In this document: positions 34,262 through 42,396 of the stretch, piece by piece
Numbering within the stretch: position 1 is the first letter of the stretch
Layout: each line of letters opens with the position of its first letter
NCBI GenBank assembly: GCA_017428385.1
Contig: JAFRQX010000041.1
Span: 1 to 64,000 of the forward strand
Length of the DNA stretch: 64,000 bases
Reading direction: 5' to 3'
Origin: Clostridia bacterium
GTDB taxonomy: Bacteria > Bacillota > Clostridia > Christensenellales > Aristaeellaceae
Translations under genes and position numbers: made by a program
The notes under the pieces: model-generated
Database searches by the model: none
Told to the model about the DNA's origin: nothing
Seen by the model: the letters and a program-made list of their open reading frames with translations, nothing else

Positions 34262-34825
34262 GTGACCCTGGGAGCAAAAACGGATCGTTTGTTCGCTGCT
34301 GAGACTGACGTCCGGCAGGCGGCAAGCGAGGAAGACAGCCGGCTTGAGATTGACCGGCTCATGGATCAGTACGGCAGCAGCCTTCTGAGGATGAGCGCCC
34401 TGTATCTGAAGGACGCGGATCTTGCGCGGGACGCCGTGCAGGATACCTTTATCAAGGCATACCGGCATATGAATGATTATCGCGGGGGAAGCTCTGAAAA
34501 AACCTGGCTGACGTCCATTTGCATTAACGTCTGCCGGGACATGCTGAGAACCGCATGGTTTCGCCACCAAAGCCGGATCGATATGGACACGCTGCCCGAA
34601 AACGCCGCCGATTTTGTTTTCCCGGACAACACGGTACTGAACGAGGTCATGCGCCTGCCCTCCAAATTAAGGGAAGTGGTCCTTCTCCGTTATTATGAAG
34701 GGTTGAAACTGAAGGAAGTTGCGAGCGCGCTGCAGCTTTCCGAAGGGAAGGTACGATTCCGGCTGAACAAGGCTGGTGAAATACTGCGGGTCAGGCTGAA
34801 GGAGTGGTATTACGATGAAGAATAA
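34262..34825 (+). CDS. ECF-like RNA polymerase sigma factor 1
   Basis: The product of about 187 residues has region 2 (DQYGSSLLRMSALYLKDADL and following, about 30-95) and region 4 (about 125-180, with LKEVASALQLSEGKVRFRLN). The GTG start at 34262 has GGAG eight bases upstream; a GTG at 34244 is not preferred. It overlaps the next gene by 11 bases, the usual sigma/anti-sigma arrangement. An ECF-like promoter precedes it. Target genes are unknown. Confidence 0.85.
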   Translation: MTLGAKTDRLFAAETDVRQAASEEDSRLEIDRLMDQYGSSLLRMSALYLKDADLARDAVQDTFIKAYRHMNDYRGGSSEKTWLTSICINVCRDMLRTAWFRHQSRIDMDTLPENAADFVFPDNTVLNEVMRLPSKLREVVLLRYYEGLKLKEVASALQLSEGKVRFRLNKAGEILRVRLKEWYYDEE

Positions 34826-35747
34826 TGATTTTCAGGAGCTCGTTGACCGGAACCTTTCCGGGCTTACCTGGGATGAGCGTGAACGCCAGAAGGTGCTTCA
34901 CGCAATCAGTGAGGAGGAAAAGCCCATGAAAAAGGTTTCTATGACATTTATCCTTATTGCCGCAATTCTCTGCATCAGTGTTGTTGCGCTGGCAGCGGGA
35001 CTGGTTTTTTCAAAGAAAGTGGATGCTGCACAGTTGGCGGACAGTGCCCTTGAGCAGAAATACGGGATAACGCCGGCTATGCAGACGTATTTTGACAGGC
35101 AGATTACCGGTGAAGGAAATAACGCGACTGTAACCTATAAGGGATTTAATGAATTTGCCTATGTGCTGGGTGAATACACTGTGACAATCAAAGACGGAAA
35201 AGCTGAAGCTGCCTGGTCCCGTGACGGTGAAGATACTGTGGGCGGATTTGATGCGGACGCCTGGGGACCGGAACAGCTGGCTGAAATGATGCGGATCAAT
35301 AAAGAGACCTTCGGGCTGGAACCGTTCCGGAGCAAAGCGATTGCCATCACTGCTTCCCACGGTATTGAAAAGACTGACGGAAGAGAACTGAGTGAAGAGG
35401 AAAAGGAAGAAATGCGTGCTCAGCAGCAGAAGGAATCGGAAGCTGCGGAAAAAGCCGCTAAACTGTCCATCCCTGAAATGGATAAAATCGCGAGAGAAGC
35501 GGTGGCAGTCCGGTATGCTTTCAATCAGGATCAGATTAATCATCTGGCATGTTTGGAGGAAAACTGCTGGTATCGACTGCTGGGAGAAGAAAAGATTCCG
35601 TGCTATGAATTCTGGTTCTACCTGGGCTATGAGGATGACGGATACGAGGGAGAAGAGGGCGCGGGAATCTATTATGTCACCGTCAATGTGGAAACCGGTG
35701 TTGTGGAAGATCTGGAATATGAATCGGACCTGAGCAGCAACGGCTGA
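34815..35747 (+). CDS. Membrane protein, probable anti-sigma factor 1
   Basis: The 310-residue product has a cytoplasmic N-terminus of about 38 residues, one membrane helix (about 42-63) and an extracytoplasmic region of about 245 residues, rich in charged residues, with a helical Glu/Lys stretch near 190-215. The topology and overlap with the sigma gene indicate an anti-sigma factor that holds the sigma at the membrane. No zinc (ZAS) motif is visible in the N-terminus. The outer domain is not recognised. Confidence 0.65.
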   Translation: MKNNDFQELVDRNLSGLTWDERERQKVLHAISEEEKPMKKVSMTFILIAAILCISVVALAAGLVFSKKVDAAQLADSALEQKYGITPAMQTYFDRQITGEGNNATVTYKGFNEFAYVLGEYTVTIKDGKAEAAWSRDGEDTVGGFDADAWGPEQLAEMMRINKETFGLEPFRSKAIAITASHGIEKTDGRELSEEEKEEMRAQQQKESEAAEKAAKLSIPEMDKIAREAVAVRYAFNQDQINHLACLEENCWYRLLGEEKIPCYEFWFYLGYEDDGYEGEEGAGIYYVTVNVETGVVEDLEYESDLSSNG

Positions 35748-35772
35748 CGCAGAGGAACGAATTAAAAAGAAG

Positions 35773-35805
35773 TATGGCAGGAAACCATTCCGGTTTCCTG
35801 CCATA
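35773..35805. terminator. Bidirectional terminator between two sigma modules
   Basis: A 14-bp perfect stem TATGGCAGGAAACC and its complement with a five-base loop lies between convergent anti-sigma genes. Confidence 0.85.
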
Positions 35806-35827
35806 TTTGTTTCCAGTTTGCTGATGA

Positions 35828-36955
35828 TCAGCGTTCCACAAACTCCAGGATATAAGGGGTAAAGAGTTCTCCTGTGCCGGAATCCCGCGGCTGGATGGTG
35901 TAACTACTGCCAATCTGAGTTATAGGAATCATTTCCCTGATCAGCAGATGCATCCATTCTTCAGCATCGCTGAATCTATCCAGATTCTTCCATTCATTTG
36001 TCATGCAGGGAAGCTCTTTGCCTTCCTGATCCAACACGTGGAACCAGGGACTGCCGTGGAGCGGCAGGGTGATGGAAGGAACTGAACAGCCTTCCTCATC
36101 CTCTACCATGGAGTTTTCATATTCTTCCGGATCATAATCATCTTCCACTTCAATTTCAAAGTAGCTGCCCATATCTGTACGGGTGATCCGTGCGGAAAGA
36201 ACCTTGTAGTTTTCCAATTTGATCGGCAGGTTGGTTGCTTCATAGATACGGGCTTTGGCAATCTGGACGGGCAGAGTCACATTGTAGGGTACCGTTTCAG
36301 CAACAGGCATGATAAAATCATCATTCAGAACGAATTCATCAAGCGAGAATCCAGCGGAGATTGTCATGGAATCGCCAAGTTCCATCTCATCAATAAAGAA
36401 AGTAATATCCATAGAAATGGAGCAAGCTGAATCATAGCGCTTGACCAGGTTTTCCATCATTTCATACCGCTGTCCGCCGGTTTCAACAACCATCTGGGAG
36501 GGATTGAGGACATACACCTGCGGGGCTGCCGCACGTTCGGCGGCGAAAGGCAGGGTACTCAGATCTTTATCCCAGTCAAATCCCCAGAGCAGGGAGCCTT
36601 TTTCAGGATCAGCAGTACAGGTAACCAGCATATGAACGGAGCGACCGTCGCACACAGCCTCATCTACCCGGATCTCTTTCAGAATTCCGGTTTTGGCATA
36701 ATCGACTTTCACATCCGGTTTCTGAATCTGTACTTCACCAATGTCTTTAGCGTGCAGGAAGTTCAGGATGTCCCCGCCGAAGGCAAGGGCTGTGGCCATC
36801 AGGACAAGAATCAGGGCAAAAGCGATTATTACGGATCGCGGAATGATGCGTTTCATTTGATGTTCCTCCGTTTTTGTCTGCAGCGCGCGCTGAACGGAGC
36901 GCTCGAAGGCTTCCGGTGCAGGCTCAAAGCAGTCTTTCCAATTCAATTCTTTCAT
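35828..36955 (-). CDS. Membrane protein, probable anti-sigma factor 2
   Basis: The 375-residue product has an N-terminal cytoplasmic part (1-38), one membrane helix (about 42-60) and a large outer domain resembling DUF4179-type anti-sigma partners (beta-rich, with repeated ligand-binding-like strands such as ITRTDMGSYFEIEVEDDYD near 255). It starts three bases after the sigma gene stop, so it is translated from the same message. It probably binds the ECF factor at 36959-37435. Confidence 0.7.
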   Translation of the reverse strand: MKELNWKDCFEPAPEAFERSVQRALQTKTEEHQMKRIIPRSVIIAFALILVLMATALAFGGDILNFLHAKDIGEVQIQKPDVKVDYAKTGILKEIRVDEAVCDGRSVHMLVTCTADPEKGSLLWGFDWDKDLSTLPFAAERAAAPQVYVLNPSQMVVETGGQRYEMMENLVKRYDSACSISMDITFFIDEMELGDSMTISAGFSLDEFVLNDDFIMPVAETVPYNVTLPVQIAKARIYEATNLPIKLENYKVLSARITRTDMGSYFEIEVEDDYDPEEYENSMVEDEEGCSVPSITLPLHGSPWFHVLDQEGKELPCMTNEWKNLDRFSDAEEWMHLLIREMIPITQIGSSYTIQPRDSGTGELFTPYILEFVER

Positions 36956-36958
36956 CCT

Positions 36959-37435
36959 TCACACCTCCTCTTCCAGCAGAACGCGTAATGTGGTTCTCGC
37001 CCGATGCAGGCGCTGTTTGACGGTGCCCTCGGGGCAGTGAAGTATATGCGCGGTTTCGCGCAGGGAAAAGCCGTCGATATAGTAGAGTGTAACGGCGAGC
37101 CGCAGTTTTTCGGGGAGCTGCATCACAGCAGTGTGAAGAGCTTCATCCCGCAGGCGGTTGTCCATGCCGTCCGGTTGTTCGATCTCAATCTCTTCCACGG
37201 TTACTTCACGCCAATGTGAGTGGCACAGGCGCTTGCATTCGTTGACGAGGATGCGCATGATCCATGCGGTAAAAAGGCTTTCATCGCGCAGCTGAGGCAG
37301 CTTGCGCCAGGCTTTCCATACGCATTCCTGCACAGCATCCTGCCGGTCCTGGGGGCTGCGCAGCAGACTGGCGGATACCCGGTACATCTTCTGGGTAAGC
37401 GCGGTTACCTGCTGCTCGAATTCAAATTCAGTCAT
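36959..37435 (-). CDS. ECF RNA polymerase sigma factor 2 (SigW-like)
   Basis: The 158-residue product is a full small ECF factor: region 2 (about 10-75, DRQDAVQECVWKAWRKL) and region 4 (about 98-150, FSLRETAHILHCPEGTVKQR). RBS GGAAAGG precedes ATG 37435. Upstream on the minus strand is an ECF-like promoter (AACCTTTT and GTCTAT), and a perfect palindrome lies in the leader. Cotranscribed with its anti-sigma gene. Confidence 0.9.
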   Translation of the reverse strand: MTEFEFEQQVTALTQKMYRVSASLLRSPQDRQDAVQECVWKAWRKLPQLRDESLFTAWIMRILVNECKRLCHSHWREVTVEEIEIEQPDGMDNRLRDEALHTAVMQLPEKLRLAVTLYYIDGFSLRETAHILHCPEGTVKQRLHRARTTLRVLLEEEV

Positions 37436-37453
37436 GGGCGCCCTTTCCTTTCC

Positions 37454-37469
37454 TGTATCGGCCGATACA
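37454..37469. promoter_or_regulatory. Perfect palindrome in the sigma 2 leader
   Basis: TGTATCGGCCGATACA lies between the likely transcript start and the ribosome binding site; it may be an operator or an RNA hairpin. Confidence 0.6.
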
Positions 37470-37473
37470 CCCT

Positions 37474-37500
37474 ATAGACACATTCACCGGGGAAAAGGTT
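37474..37500 (-). promoter_or_regulatory. ECF-type promoter candidate of sigma 2
   Basis: On the minus strand AACCTTTT (37493-37500) and GTCTAT (37474-37479), spaced almost as in the first sigma promoter. Confidence 0.55.
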
Positions 37501-37673
37501 CGATTTTTCAAAAAGTTTTTGTTCCGGATAGATAACGAAAGAAGAATTACCGGCGTTCCGGCTGTGCCAAAATGATTTCTTCTACTTAATGCATTGATTA
37601 TTCAAAAGCTTTTTATGACCTGACTATGAGAACCAATAGCAAAAAACAATCGAAATACAAAAAAAGATGTTTT

Positions 37674-37696
37674 AAGCTGTCACAAAAGGACAGCTT
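37674..37696. promoter_or_regulatory. Inverted repeat upstream of the island operon
   Basis: AAGCTGTC and GACAGCTT pair perfectly around ACAAAAG, just before an A/T-rich TATATAA; operator-like. Confidence 0.5.
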
Positions 37697-37801
37697 GATC
37701 ATTTATATAAGTGTAAGGGTTATGAAAAAACCATTTCTATTACGCCCATGATCAGCGAAAACGCTGTTATATGGAATCTATATAAGAAGGAGGGATAAGA
37801 A

Positions 37802-37888
37802 ATGCGCATACGTATACGTGACCCTGGCATTAAAAGAAAAAGTTCCCGCAAAACAATGCCAGCGAAGCATTCACCGCAAAAGCGGTGA
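37802..37888 (+). CDS. Possible 28-residue very basic peptide
   Basis: A short frame starts at ATG 37802, nine bases after a very strong AAGGAGGG, and ends at TGA 37888. The peptide starts MRIRIRDPGIKRKSSRK and contains 12 Arg/Lys and no acidic residue except Asp7. It has no signal peptide. The second half overlaps a predicted three-way-junction fold, so it may be a leader peptide whose translation alters that fold, or a real small protein. Homology is unknown; only the ribosome binding site and open frame support it. Confidence 0.45.
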   Translation: MRIRIRDPGIKRKSSRKTMPAKHSPQKR

Positions 37889-37903
37889 CCGTTCTGTGGG
37901 AAC
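37842..37903 (+). ncRNA. Three-way-junction-like RNA fold, candidate cis-regulatory RNA
   Basis: Outer stem GTTCCCGCA/TGTGGGAAC (one G-U), inner hairpins AATGC/GCATT and CACCGC/GCGGTG (loop AAAA). It precedes the secreted protein gene by about 60 bases. No known riboswitch core was recognised. Confidence 0.45.
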
Positions 37904-37966
37904 ATGCCTAGTATACAACACATGTGACTATTATTCAATTAAGAACAATTTTGTGGAGGTTTAAAT

Positions 37967-38359
37967 ATGAAAAAGGTTTTTGCGATTCTGCTCGTTCTTG
38001 CTTTGATTCTGTCTTCTTTTGCTATGGCAGACGGTTGGACGCTGTCCATTAAAAAGAAGAATGGGACCTATACCGGAACAAAAACAAAACTGACTTCTAA
38101 TTGGACCAGCGCATCGGTTACAACAAGCGGCGCCGGTTCACATAGTATGTATTATCAGGTTCGTAAATATACCGGTTGGGAAGCAACGGAATATCACAAT
38201 ACCAAGGGAAACGCTAGTTTTTCTCTGAGTTATATGCCCGACGGAAACGGAAATTCCCGTGGACAGAAGAACACTGATTACAAACTTCGCGTGGCCCATC
38301 GGAGCCAGTGTTCTTGCAATAACGGTACTGCCAAGGTTACGGTGGACTTCACGCCGTAA
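37967..38359 (+). CDS. Small secreted beta-rich protein A
   Basis: The 130-residue product has a clear signal peptide (1-21) and a mature part of about 109 residues rich in Thr, Ser, Asn, Gly and Tyr with alternating strands, and a Cys pair (SQCSCNNG) near 113-115. Its last strands (ending VTVDFTP) suggest a small beta-sandwich. Size, secretion and the neighbouring ABC transporter recall bacteriocin or toxin-like secreted proteins, but no family is certain. GTGGAGG precedes ATG 37967. An attenuator-like hairpin at 38406 separates it from the downstream genes. Confidence 0.65.
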   Translation: MKKVFAILLVLALILSSFAMADGWTLSIKKKNGTYTGTKTKLTSNWTSASVTTSGAGSHSMYYQVRKYTGWEATEYHNTKGNASFSLSYMPDGNGNSRGQKNTDYKLRVAHRSQCSCNNGTAKVTVDFTP

Positions 38360-38405
38360 AGTGGTCATATATGACTTGATTTGATCTGGTTATGATGCAA
38401 CCAGC

Positions 38406-38439
38406 CCCTGAGGGAATGGATTTTTCTGTTCCCTCAGGG
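38406..38439 (+). terminator. Attenuator-like hairpin after secreted protein A
   Basis: CCCTGAGGGAA/TTCCCTCAGGG with a 12-base loop and a weak T-run; probably lowers but does not stop transcription of the following genes. Confidence 0.65.
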
Positions 38440-38464
38440 ATTTATCCGACAAGGAGATTCTATT

Positions 38465-39559
38465 ATGAAAAAAGCAATGATCATCCTTATGCTTGTCCTG
38501 ATATGTTTTACTTCTGCATCTGCGGACAGCGATGTTTGGGTAGAAGAGACCTGGTGGCGGATTGACCGGGAAATAGATTGTGAAGGCCTTCCGCTATTGA
38601 TCCATGCAAAGGTGCTAGAAGTACCGGAAGGGGCCGAGGTATGCGAGTATCATTTGGAAAAGCTAAGTAAAGCCGAAGTGGTTGAAAAGGGAAAACAGAT
38701 TAACTGGGAAGCCCTGGGCTTTGATACAAGCTCCGGCGAATGGCAAATGCCGACTAAATCCGATCCGGTATATTCATTTATATCGAAATCTTCTTCTTAT
38801 CCGATGTGCCATCTTTATCAATACTGCAATGTAAATCTGGCAACTCTGGATCCATATTATATGTATGAAAACAGCATGCATGATGATTATATTGATGATC
38901 CAAACCAGTTCGAAATCAATGGTGTAAGCAGGGAAGAGATCATACGGAATGCGGAATTGATTGCAACGGAATTCGGATTCCAGCTCGGAGATGTACTTAG
39001 GGTCAATAAATGCGATGATCCCGAAACGATTTCTGAAAGAATGAAATTATATACCAAACGAATGGGCTGGAGTGAATTGTACTATCCGAAAGAAGCGGCT
39101 GATTATGCTTTTACTGATCTGACGTTTCCTGTGTATTATAACGGTCTGCGGCTTTTTTCAGGTTGCTGGACAAGCATGAGTAACGATCTGGAAGTACCAA
39201 ACATGAATATGAGGATGATTGTTACACCCGGATACGGGATTTCAGCAGTGGAAAGTATGCTGTTTTCAGGCAGTCAACTGAAGGCAATAACGGGTTGCAA
39301 ACCGGCAATGAATGCCGATGAGGCGATTCATTGCATTGAAGAAAAGTATGCTAACATGTTTTTTCCGGGTGTAAAGAGCGTGACGGTTCAATCTATGGCT
39401 CTGGAATATGTGACGATCACAGGAGACTGGGCTTCAGAAAAACCGTATACGCTTTATCCGGCGTGGGTGGCCCAGATAAGCATAGCGGATGAAGAATCTG
39501 ATGATCCTTATATAACATATGAAGCATATGATGCCGTAACAGGCAAACCGCTGTTCTGA
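38465..39559 (+). CDS. Secreted 364-residue protein of unknown function
   Basis: The product has a signal peptide (1-20) without a lipobox Cys. The mature part is acidic and aromatic-rich and ends in a segment (about 300-364, with YPAWVAQISIADEE and AYDAVTGKPLF) reminiscent of YycH/YycI or PepSY-like extracytoplasmic domains. No catalytic motif was recognised. ACAAGGAG lies before ATG 38465, and it is followed after 17 bases by the first ABC permease, so it probably works with the transporter. Confidence 0.6.
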   Translation: MKKAMIILMLVLICFTSASADSDVWVEETWWRIDREIDCEGLPLLIHAKVLEVPEGAEVCEYHLEKLSKAEVVEKGKQINWEALGFDTSSGEWQMPTKSDPVYSFISKSSSYPMCHLYQYCNVNLATLDPYYMYENSMHDDYIDDPNQFEINGVSREEIIRNAELIATEFGFQLGDVLRVNKCDDPETISERMKLYTKRMGWSELYYPKEAADYAFTDLTFPVYYNGLRLFSGCWTSMSNDLEVPNMNMRMIVTPGYGISAVESMLFSGSQLKAITGCKPAMNADEAIHCIEEKYANMFFPGVKSVTVQSMALEYVTITGDWASEKPYTLYPAWVAQISIADEESDDPYITYEAYDAVTGKPLF

Positions 39560-39576
39560 TACAGGAGGTGACTTGG

Positions 39577-40356
39577 TTGCAATATATGAAAGTTGAGCTT
39601 GCCAGAGGGTTACGGGCACCGAAGTTCCTTTTAGCAATTCTTATCTGTTTAGGGATTTATATTCTAGGGGAGGGATACCAGGGATGGATCAGTATTATTC
39701 TACATCCGAGTACTACTTGGATTCATCGGCATAATGGATTCATGATGGAATTCAATCCATTTCGCTCGCTTCTTCCTTTTCCTGCGGTTCTTGCAGCCGG
39801 AAGCATGCTAGTGGAGGATTGGGAACACCACAGCCTGTATTTCCAATCTACACGCTGCAGTTTCAATACGTACTGTAATGTCAAATTTTTTACACCGTGT
39901 ATTATCGGCGGCATTGTCCTGACAATCGGAGTGTTGTGCTATCTTGGGACTATGGCATTTTCTGTTCCGGCTTATAATGATGGTACTTATTACGAACCTT
40001 TCATGGAACCGATTATCCTGAATCATCAGTGGGGATTATATTTCCTTTATTTTGCAAGTCTGCAGTTCCTTCTTGGCGCGGTTTGCGCGGGAATGGGTTG
40101 TATTATTGCGACGTTGACTGTCAGACGCGGAATGATCTATCTGTTTCCAATGCTGTTTTTTTCAATGCTAGAAATAGCAACTAAAATCACCATTGTCGGG
40201 TTAAGTGGAGCACAGTCATCGATTGTGTTTCGTTTGGAAACTGATTCTCCAGGACTTGTTTATTGTGTGATTGCAGGGATTCTTCTTGCTTTTATTCTGG
40301 TGTCCTATATTCTTTTCCGAACTCTCTTCAGGAAGCGGGTGATTGAATGGCAGTGA
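39577..40356 (+). CDS. ABC-2 type transporter permease, subunit 1
   Basis: The product of about 259 residues has six hydrophobic segments with an amphipathic N-terminus typical of ABC-2 permeases (about 15-32, 63-82, 108-135, 162-190, 196-215, 230-252). TTG 39577 is proposed as the start, eight bases after AGGAGG; an in-frame GTG at 39568 overlaps that site and ATG 39586 is too far. It overlaps the second permease by ten bases. The phrase STRCSFNTYC recurs as STRCSRNVWV in the second permease, showing that the two are paralogues. Confidence 0.75.
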   Translation: MQYMKVELARGLRAPKFLLAILICLGIYILGEGYQGWISIILHPSTTWIHRHNGFMMEFNPFRSLLPFPAVLAAGSMLVEDWEHHSLYFQSTRCSFNTYCNVKFFTPCIIGGIVLTIGVLCYLGTMAFSVPAYNDGTYYEPFMEPIILNHQWGLYFLYFASLQFLLGAVCAGMGCIIATLTVRRGMIYLFPMLFFSMLEIATKITIVGLSGAQSSIVFRLETDSPGLVYCVIAGILLAFILVSYILFRTLFRKRVIEWQ

Positions 40357-41213
40357 GGCGCGCTTTGTATTTATGCATGGTTCATCTGAAAGAGCTATTT
40401 CGGACACCGCTCTTTTATGCATACTTGTGCCTGTTTTTTATATATTTTTATCATCTGAATGTTCCGACAGTGCTTTTTCAGGAGGAGACGGATATTCGAA
40501 TCAATGCGTGGGGATATACAGCCGGAGTGTTTTCCACTCCGCTTTCCACAATTGTATTTGGCATGGGCATTATTATGCTTTTTTCGGATCTGCCACTTCT
40601 TCGTGGCAATGCTTTATTTGAATCTACACGCTGTTCCCGTAATGTATGGGTTTTCGGACGTGTTCTGTATGTTGTGGGAGTAAGTGTTTTCTATACATGT
40701 ATTATGTTTCTTTTGTGTTTGTTGACCAGTCGAGGAGAATTATTTGATACGGATAGGTGGGGGAAGATACTAAATACGATAGCAAATGGTTATCATTTTG
40801 AAGAAATAGATGATCTTCTGGAGCTATCACTTACCTTAACGGGGAAATATACTCCGATTCAGGCCTTTGGATTATCATTTATGATGTGTGCCCTTTGTGC
40901 TATTAGTCTTGGACTTTGTATGTTGTTGCTATCTATGAGCTTTGGCAGGATTATAGCTTTGCTAGTTGGTTGCGTTTTTTCAGTATTGGATTTTGTGATT
41001 TCCTGGAAACTGCCTTATGTGGCATATCATGCTTCTCCGCTTTCTCTGACCAGGTTGAGCGTTATTTGTGTGCCTGATATGCCGTATTATCCCACATTTT
41101 CTTATGCACTGACAGCATTGATAGGTTCAAGTGTTCTGGTGTCTGTTCTGTGTATTGCAGTATCTCACATGAACAAAAGTTTTGCAGATAAGATTCTGCG
41201 TAACCAATATTAA
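40347..41213 (+). CDS. ABC-2 type transporter permease, subunit 2
   Basis: The 288-residue product has about six membrane helices (N-terminal at about 20-38, then 60-85, 98-125, 170-200, 207-222, 255-278). It carries STRCSRNVWVFGR near 93, matching the first permease, so the transporter is probably a heterodimer. Start ATG 40347 lies inside the end of the first permease gene. Base composition is low in G+C: one sampled 60-base line (40921-40980) has 23 G+C. Confidence 0.75.
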   Translation: MAVRRALYLCMVHLKELFRTPLFYAYLCLFFIYFYHLNVPTVLFQEETDIRINAWGYTAGVFSTPLSTIVFGMGIIMLFSDLPLLRGNALFESTRCSRNVWVFGRVLYVVGVSVFYTCIMFLLCLLTSRGELFDTDRWGKILNTIANGYHFEEIDDLLELSLTLTGKYTPIQAFGLSFMMCALCAISLGLCMLLLSMSFGRIIALLVGCVFSVLDFVISWKLPYVAYHASPLSLTRLSVICVPDMPYYPTFSYALTALIGSSVLVSVLCIAVSHMNKSFADKILRNQY

Positions 41214-41231
41214 TGAAAGGAGGAAGGAGAA

Positions 41232-41870
41232 ATGTATGCAATTGAGGCGTTGAATATCAGCAAAAGATTTCGCGATCAAACCGTCTTGGATGATGTGTCG
41301 CTACAGGTCGAAAAGGGGAAAATATATGGACTTGTTGGTGATAATGGCTCCGGGAAATCTGTTTTGTTGAAATGTCTGTGCGGTATTCTTCCGTGTGATA
41401 AGGGGGAAATCAGAATAGCCGGAAAAACCATGAAACCGGGAAAGGGCAAACCTCCCATTCTGGGAATTGTTATTGAGCATCCGGGATTTCTGGATTCAAT
41501 GTCAGGATGGCACAATTTAAAGTACCTTGCCGGTATCCGGGGGATCATATCGGATGAACAGATCAGAAAGGCATTGCAATGTGTCGGACTGATTGGTAAC
41601 GAAAAGAAGAAAGTGAAGAAATACTCACTGGGTATGCGGCAACGGTTAGCAATTGCCCAAGCAATTATGGAAAATCCGGATATTTATATCATGGATGAGC
41701 CATTTAATGGGCTGGACAAACATGCTGTGGAAGATATGCGGACACTTTTTAGTTCCATGCGTGAGAAAGGGAAGACATTCTTACTTGTTAGTCATTATGC
41801 TGCAGATATTGAAAATCTCTGTGATGAAGTTTTTGAAATCAATGATGGTATGATAAAGAAGGGAGAATAA
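41232..41870 (+). CDS. ABC transporter ATP-binding protein
   Basis: The 212-residue product has Walker A GDNGSGKS (about 37-44), signature YSLGMRQRLAIAQA (about 132-145), Walker B IYIMDEP (about 152-158) and an H-loop His in VSHYA. It is of the short CcmA/BcrA-like type that drives ABC-2 permeases, typically export or self-protection. GGAGGAAGGAG precedes ATG 41232. It follows the two permease genes and ends two bases before the second small secreted protein. Confidence 0.9.
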   Translation: MYAIEALNISKRFRDQTVLDDVSLQVEKGKIYGLVGDNGSGKSVLLKCLCGILPCDKGEIRIAGKTMKPGKGKPPILGIVIEHPGFLDSMSGWHNLKYLAGIRGIISDEQIRKALQCVGLIGNEKKKVKKYSLGMRQRLAIAQAIMENPDIYIMDEPFNGLDKHAVEDMRTLFSSMREKGKTFLLVSHYAADIENLCDEVFEINDGMIKKGE

Positions 41871-41872
41871 TT

Positions 41873-42247
41873 ATGAAAAAAAGAATTGTTGCACTGTTCC
41901 TGATGATGATCCTTGTGACTGTATCTAGCGTGTCGATGGCGTCTACTGTCATGCTGCGTGCAAATGGCAAAAATAGTGTGACAGTTAGTATTTCTGCCAG
42001 CGGTGGTTATATAACTGCGTCTGCCAGAGCTACAATCAATGTAGGCTCCAATCCATCAGTTGTTGTTGTTTTAGAAAAAAAGGATGCAAATGGAAATTGG
42101 ACACAAGTGGGCACAGGAAGTGGAACAAAAAAAGCCACGGCACGTGTGACGGCAACAAGTGGGTCTTATCGCGCAAAAGGCATATTGACTGTAACAGATT
42201 GTAGTAATGGTAATGTTGATACGCCATATAAAGCGTACAGTTACTAA
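41873..42247 (+). CDS. Small secreted beta-rich protein B (DUF6147-like)
   Basis: The 124-residue product has a signal peptide (1-23) and a mature part of about 100 residues, beta-rich, with LEKKDANGNWTQVGTGSGTK near 64-83 and SGSYRAKGILTV near 97-108. This layout recalls the DUF6147-type small secreted proteins of Firmicutes, a resemblance only. AAGGGAG inside the end of the ATPase gene precedes ATG 41873. Together with protein A it brackets the transporter, so they are likely effectors or cargo of it. Confidence 0.65.
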   Translation: MKKRIVALFLMMILVTVSSVSMASTVMLRANGKNSVTVSISASGGYITASARATINVGSNPSVVVVLEKKDANGNWTQVGTGSGTKKATARVTATSGSYRAKGILTVTDCSNGNVDTPYKAYSY

Positions 42248-42301
42248 TTACATGAGAATGTACACAAAAATGTTACATGTGCAAAATATGTACGCTCATT
42301 T

Positions 42302-42330
42302 TTGACATATTTCGTCGCAGACGGTATAAT
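42302..42330 (+). promoter_or_regulatory. Consensus sigma-A promoter of sigma gene 3
   Basis: TTGACA (42302-42307), 17 bases and TATAAT (42325-42330). Three related words AATGTACAC, AATGTTACATG and AATATGTACGC lie just upstream (about 42255-42295) and may be regulator sites. Confidence 0.85.
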
Positions 42331-42396
42331 CTCATCCTACGGAAGCCTTATAACGATCCAATAAAGAAAAAAAGGATCAGCAGGGAGAACAATAGT

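Larger units (their letters stand above)
37436..37966. other. Divergent intergenic stretch with operator-like repeats and structured leader
   Basis: It contains the palindrome 37454-37469, the ECF-like promoter of sigma 2, the inverted repeat 37674-37696, a hairpin about 37747-37774, a possible 28-residue frame (37802-37888) and a three-way-junction-like fold (37842-37903). Between 37510 and 37670 I see only A/T-rich DNA. Confidence 0.65.

Noticed and set aside
37842..37903. Purine riboswitch, hammerhead or other known three-way-junction RNA
   Set aside because: The junction lacks the purine core and the CUGANGA/GAAA of a hammerhead; only the secondary structure is similar.
37720..37938. 72-codon minus-strand frame in the island leader
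   Set aside because: No ribosome binding site and composition unlike a protein; the plus strand has a better signal at 37802.
37967..42247. Lactococcin 972 system
   Set aside because: The secreted proteins are not clearly of that family and the large DUF1430-type membrane protein typical of its immunity locus is absent.
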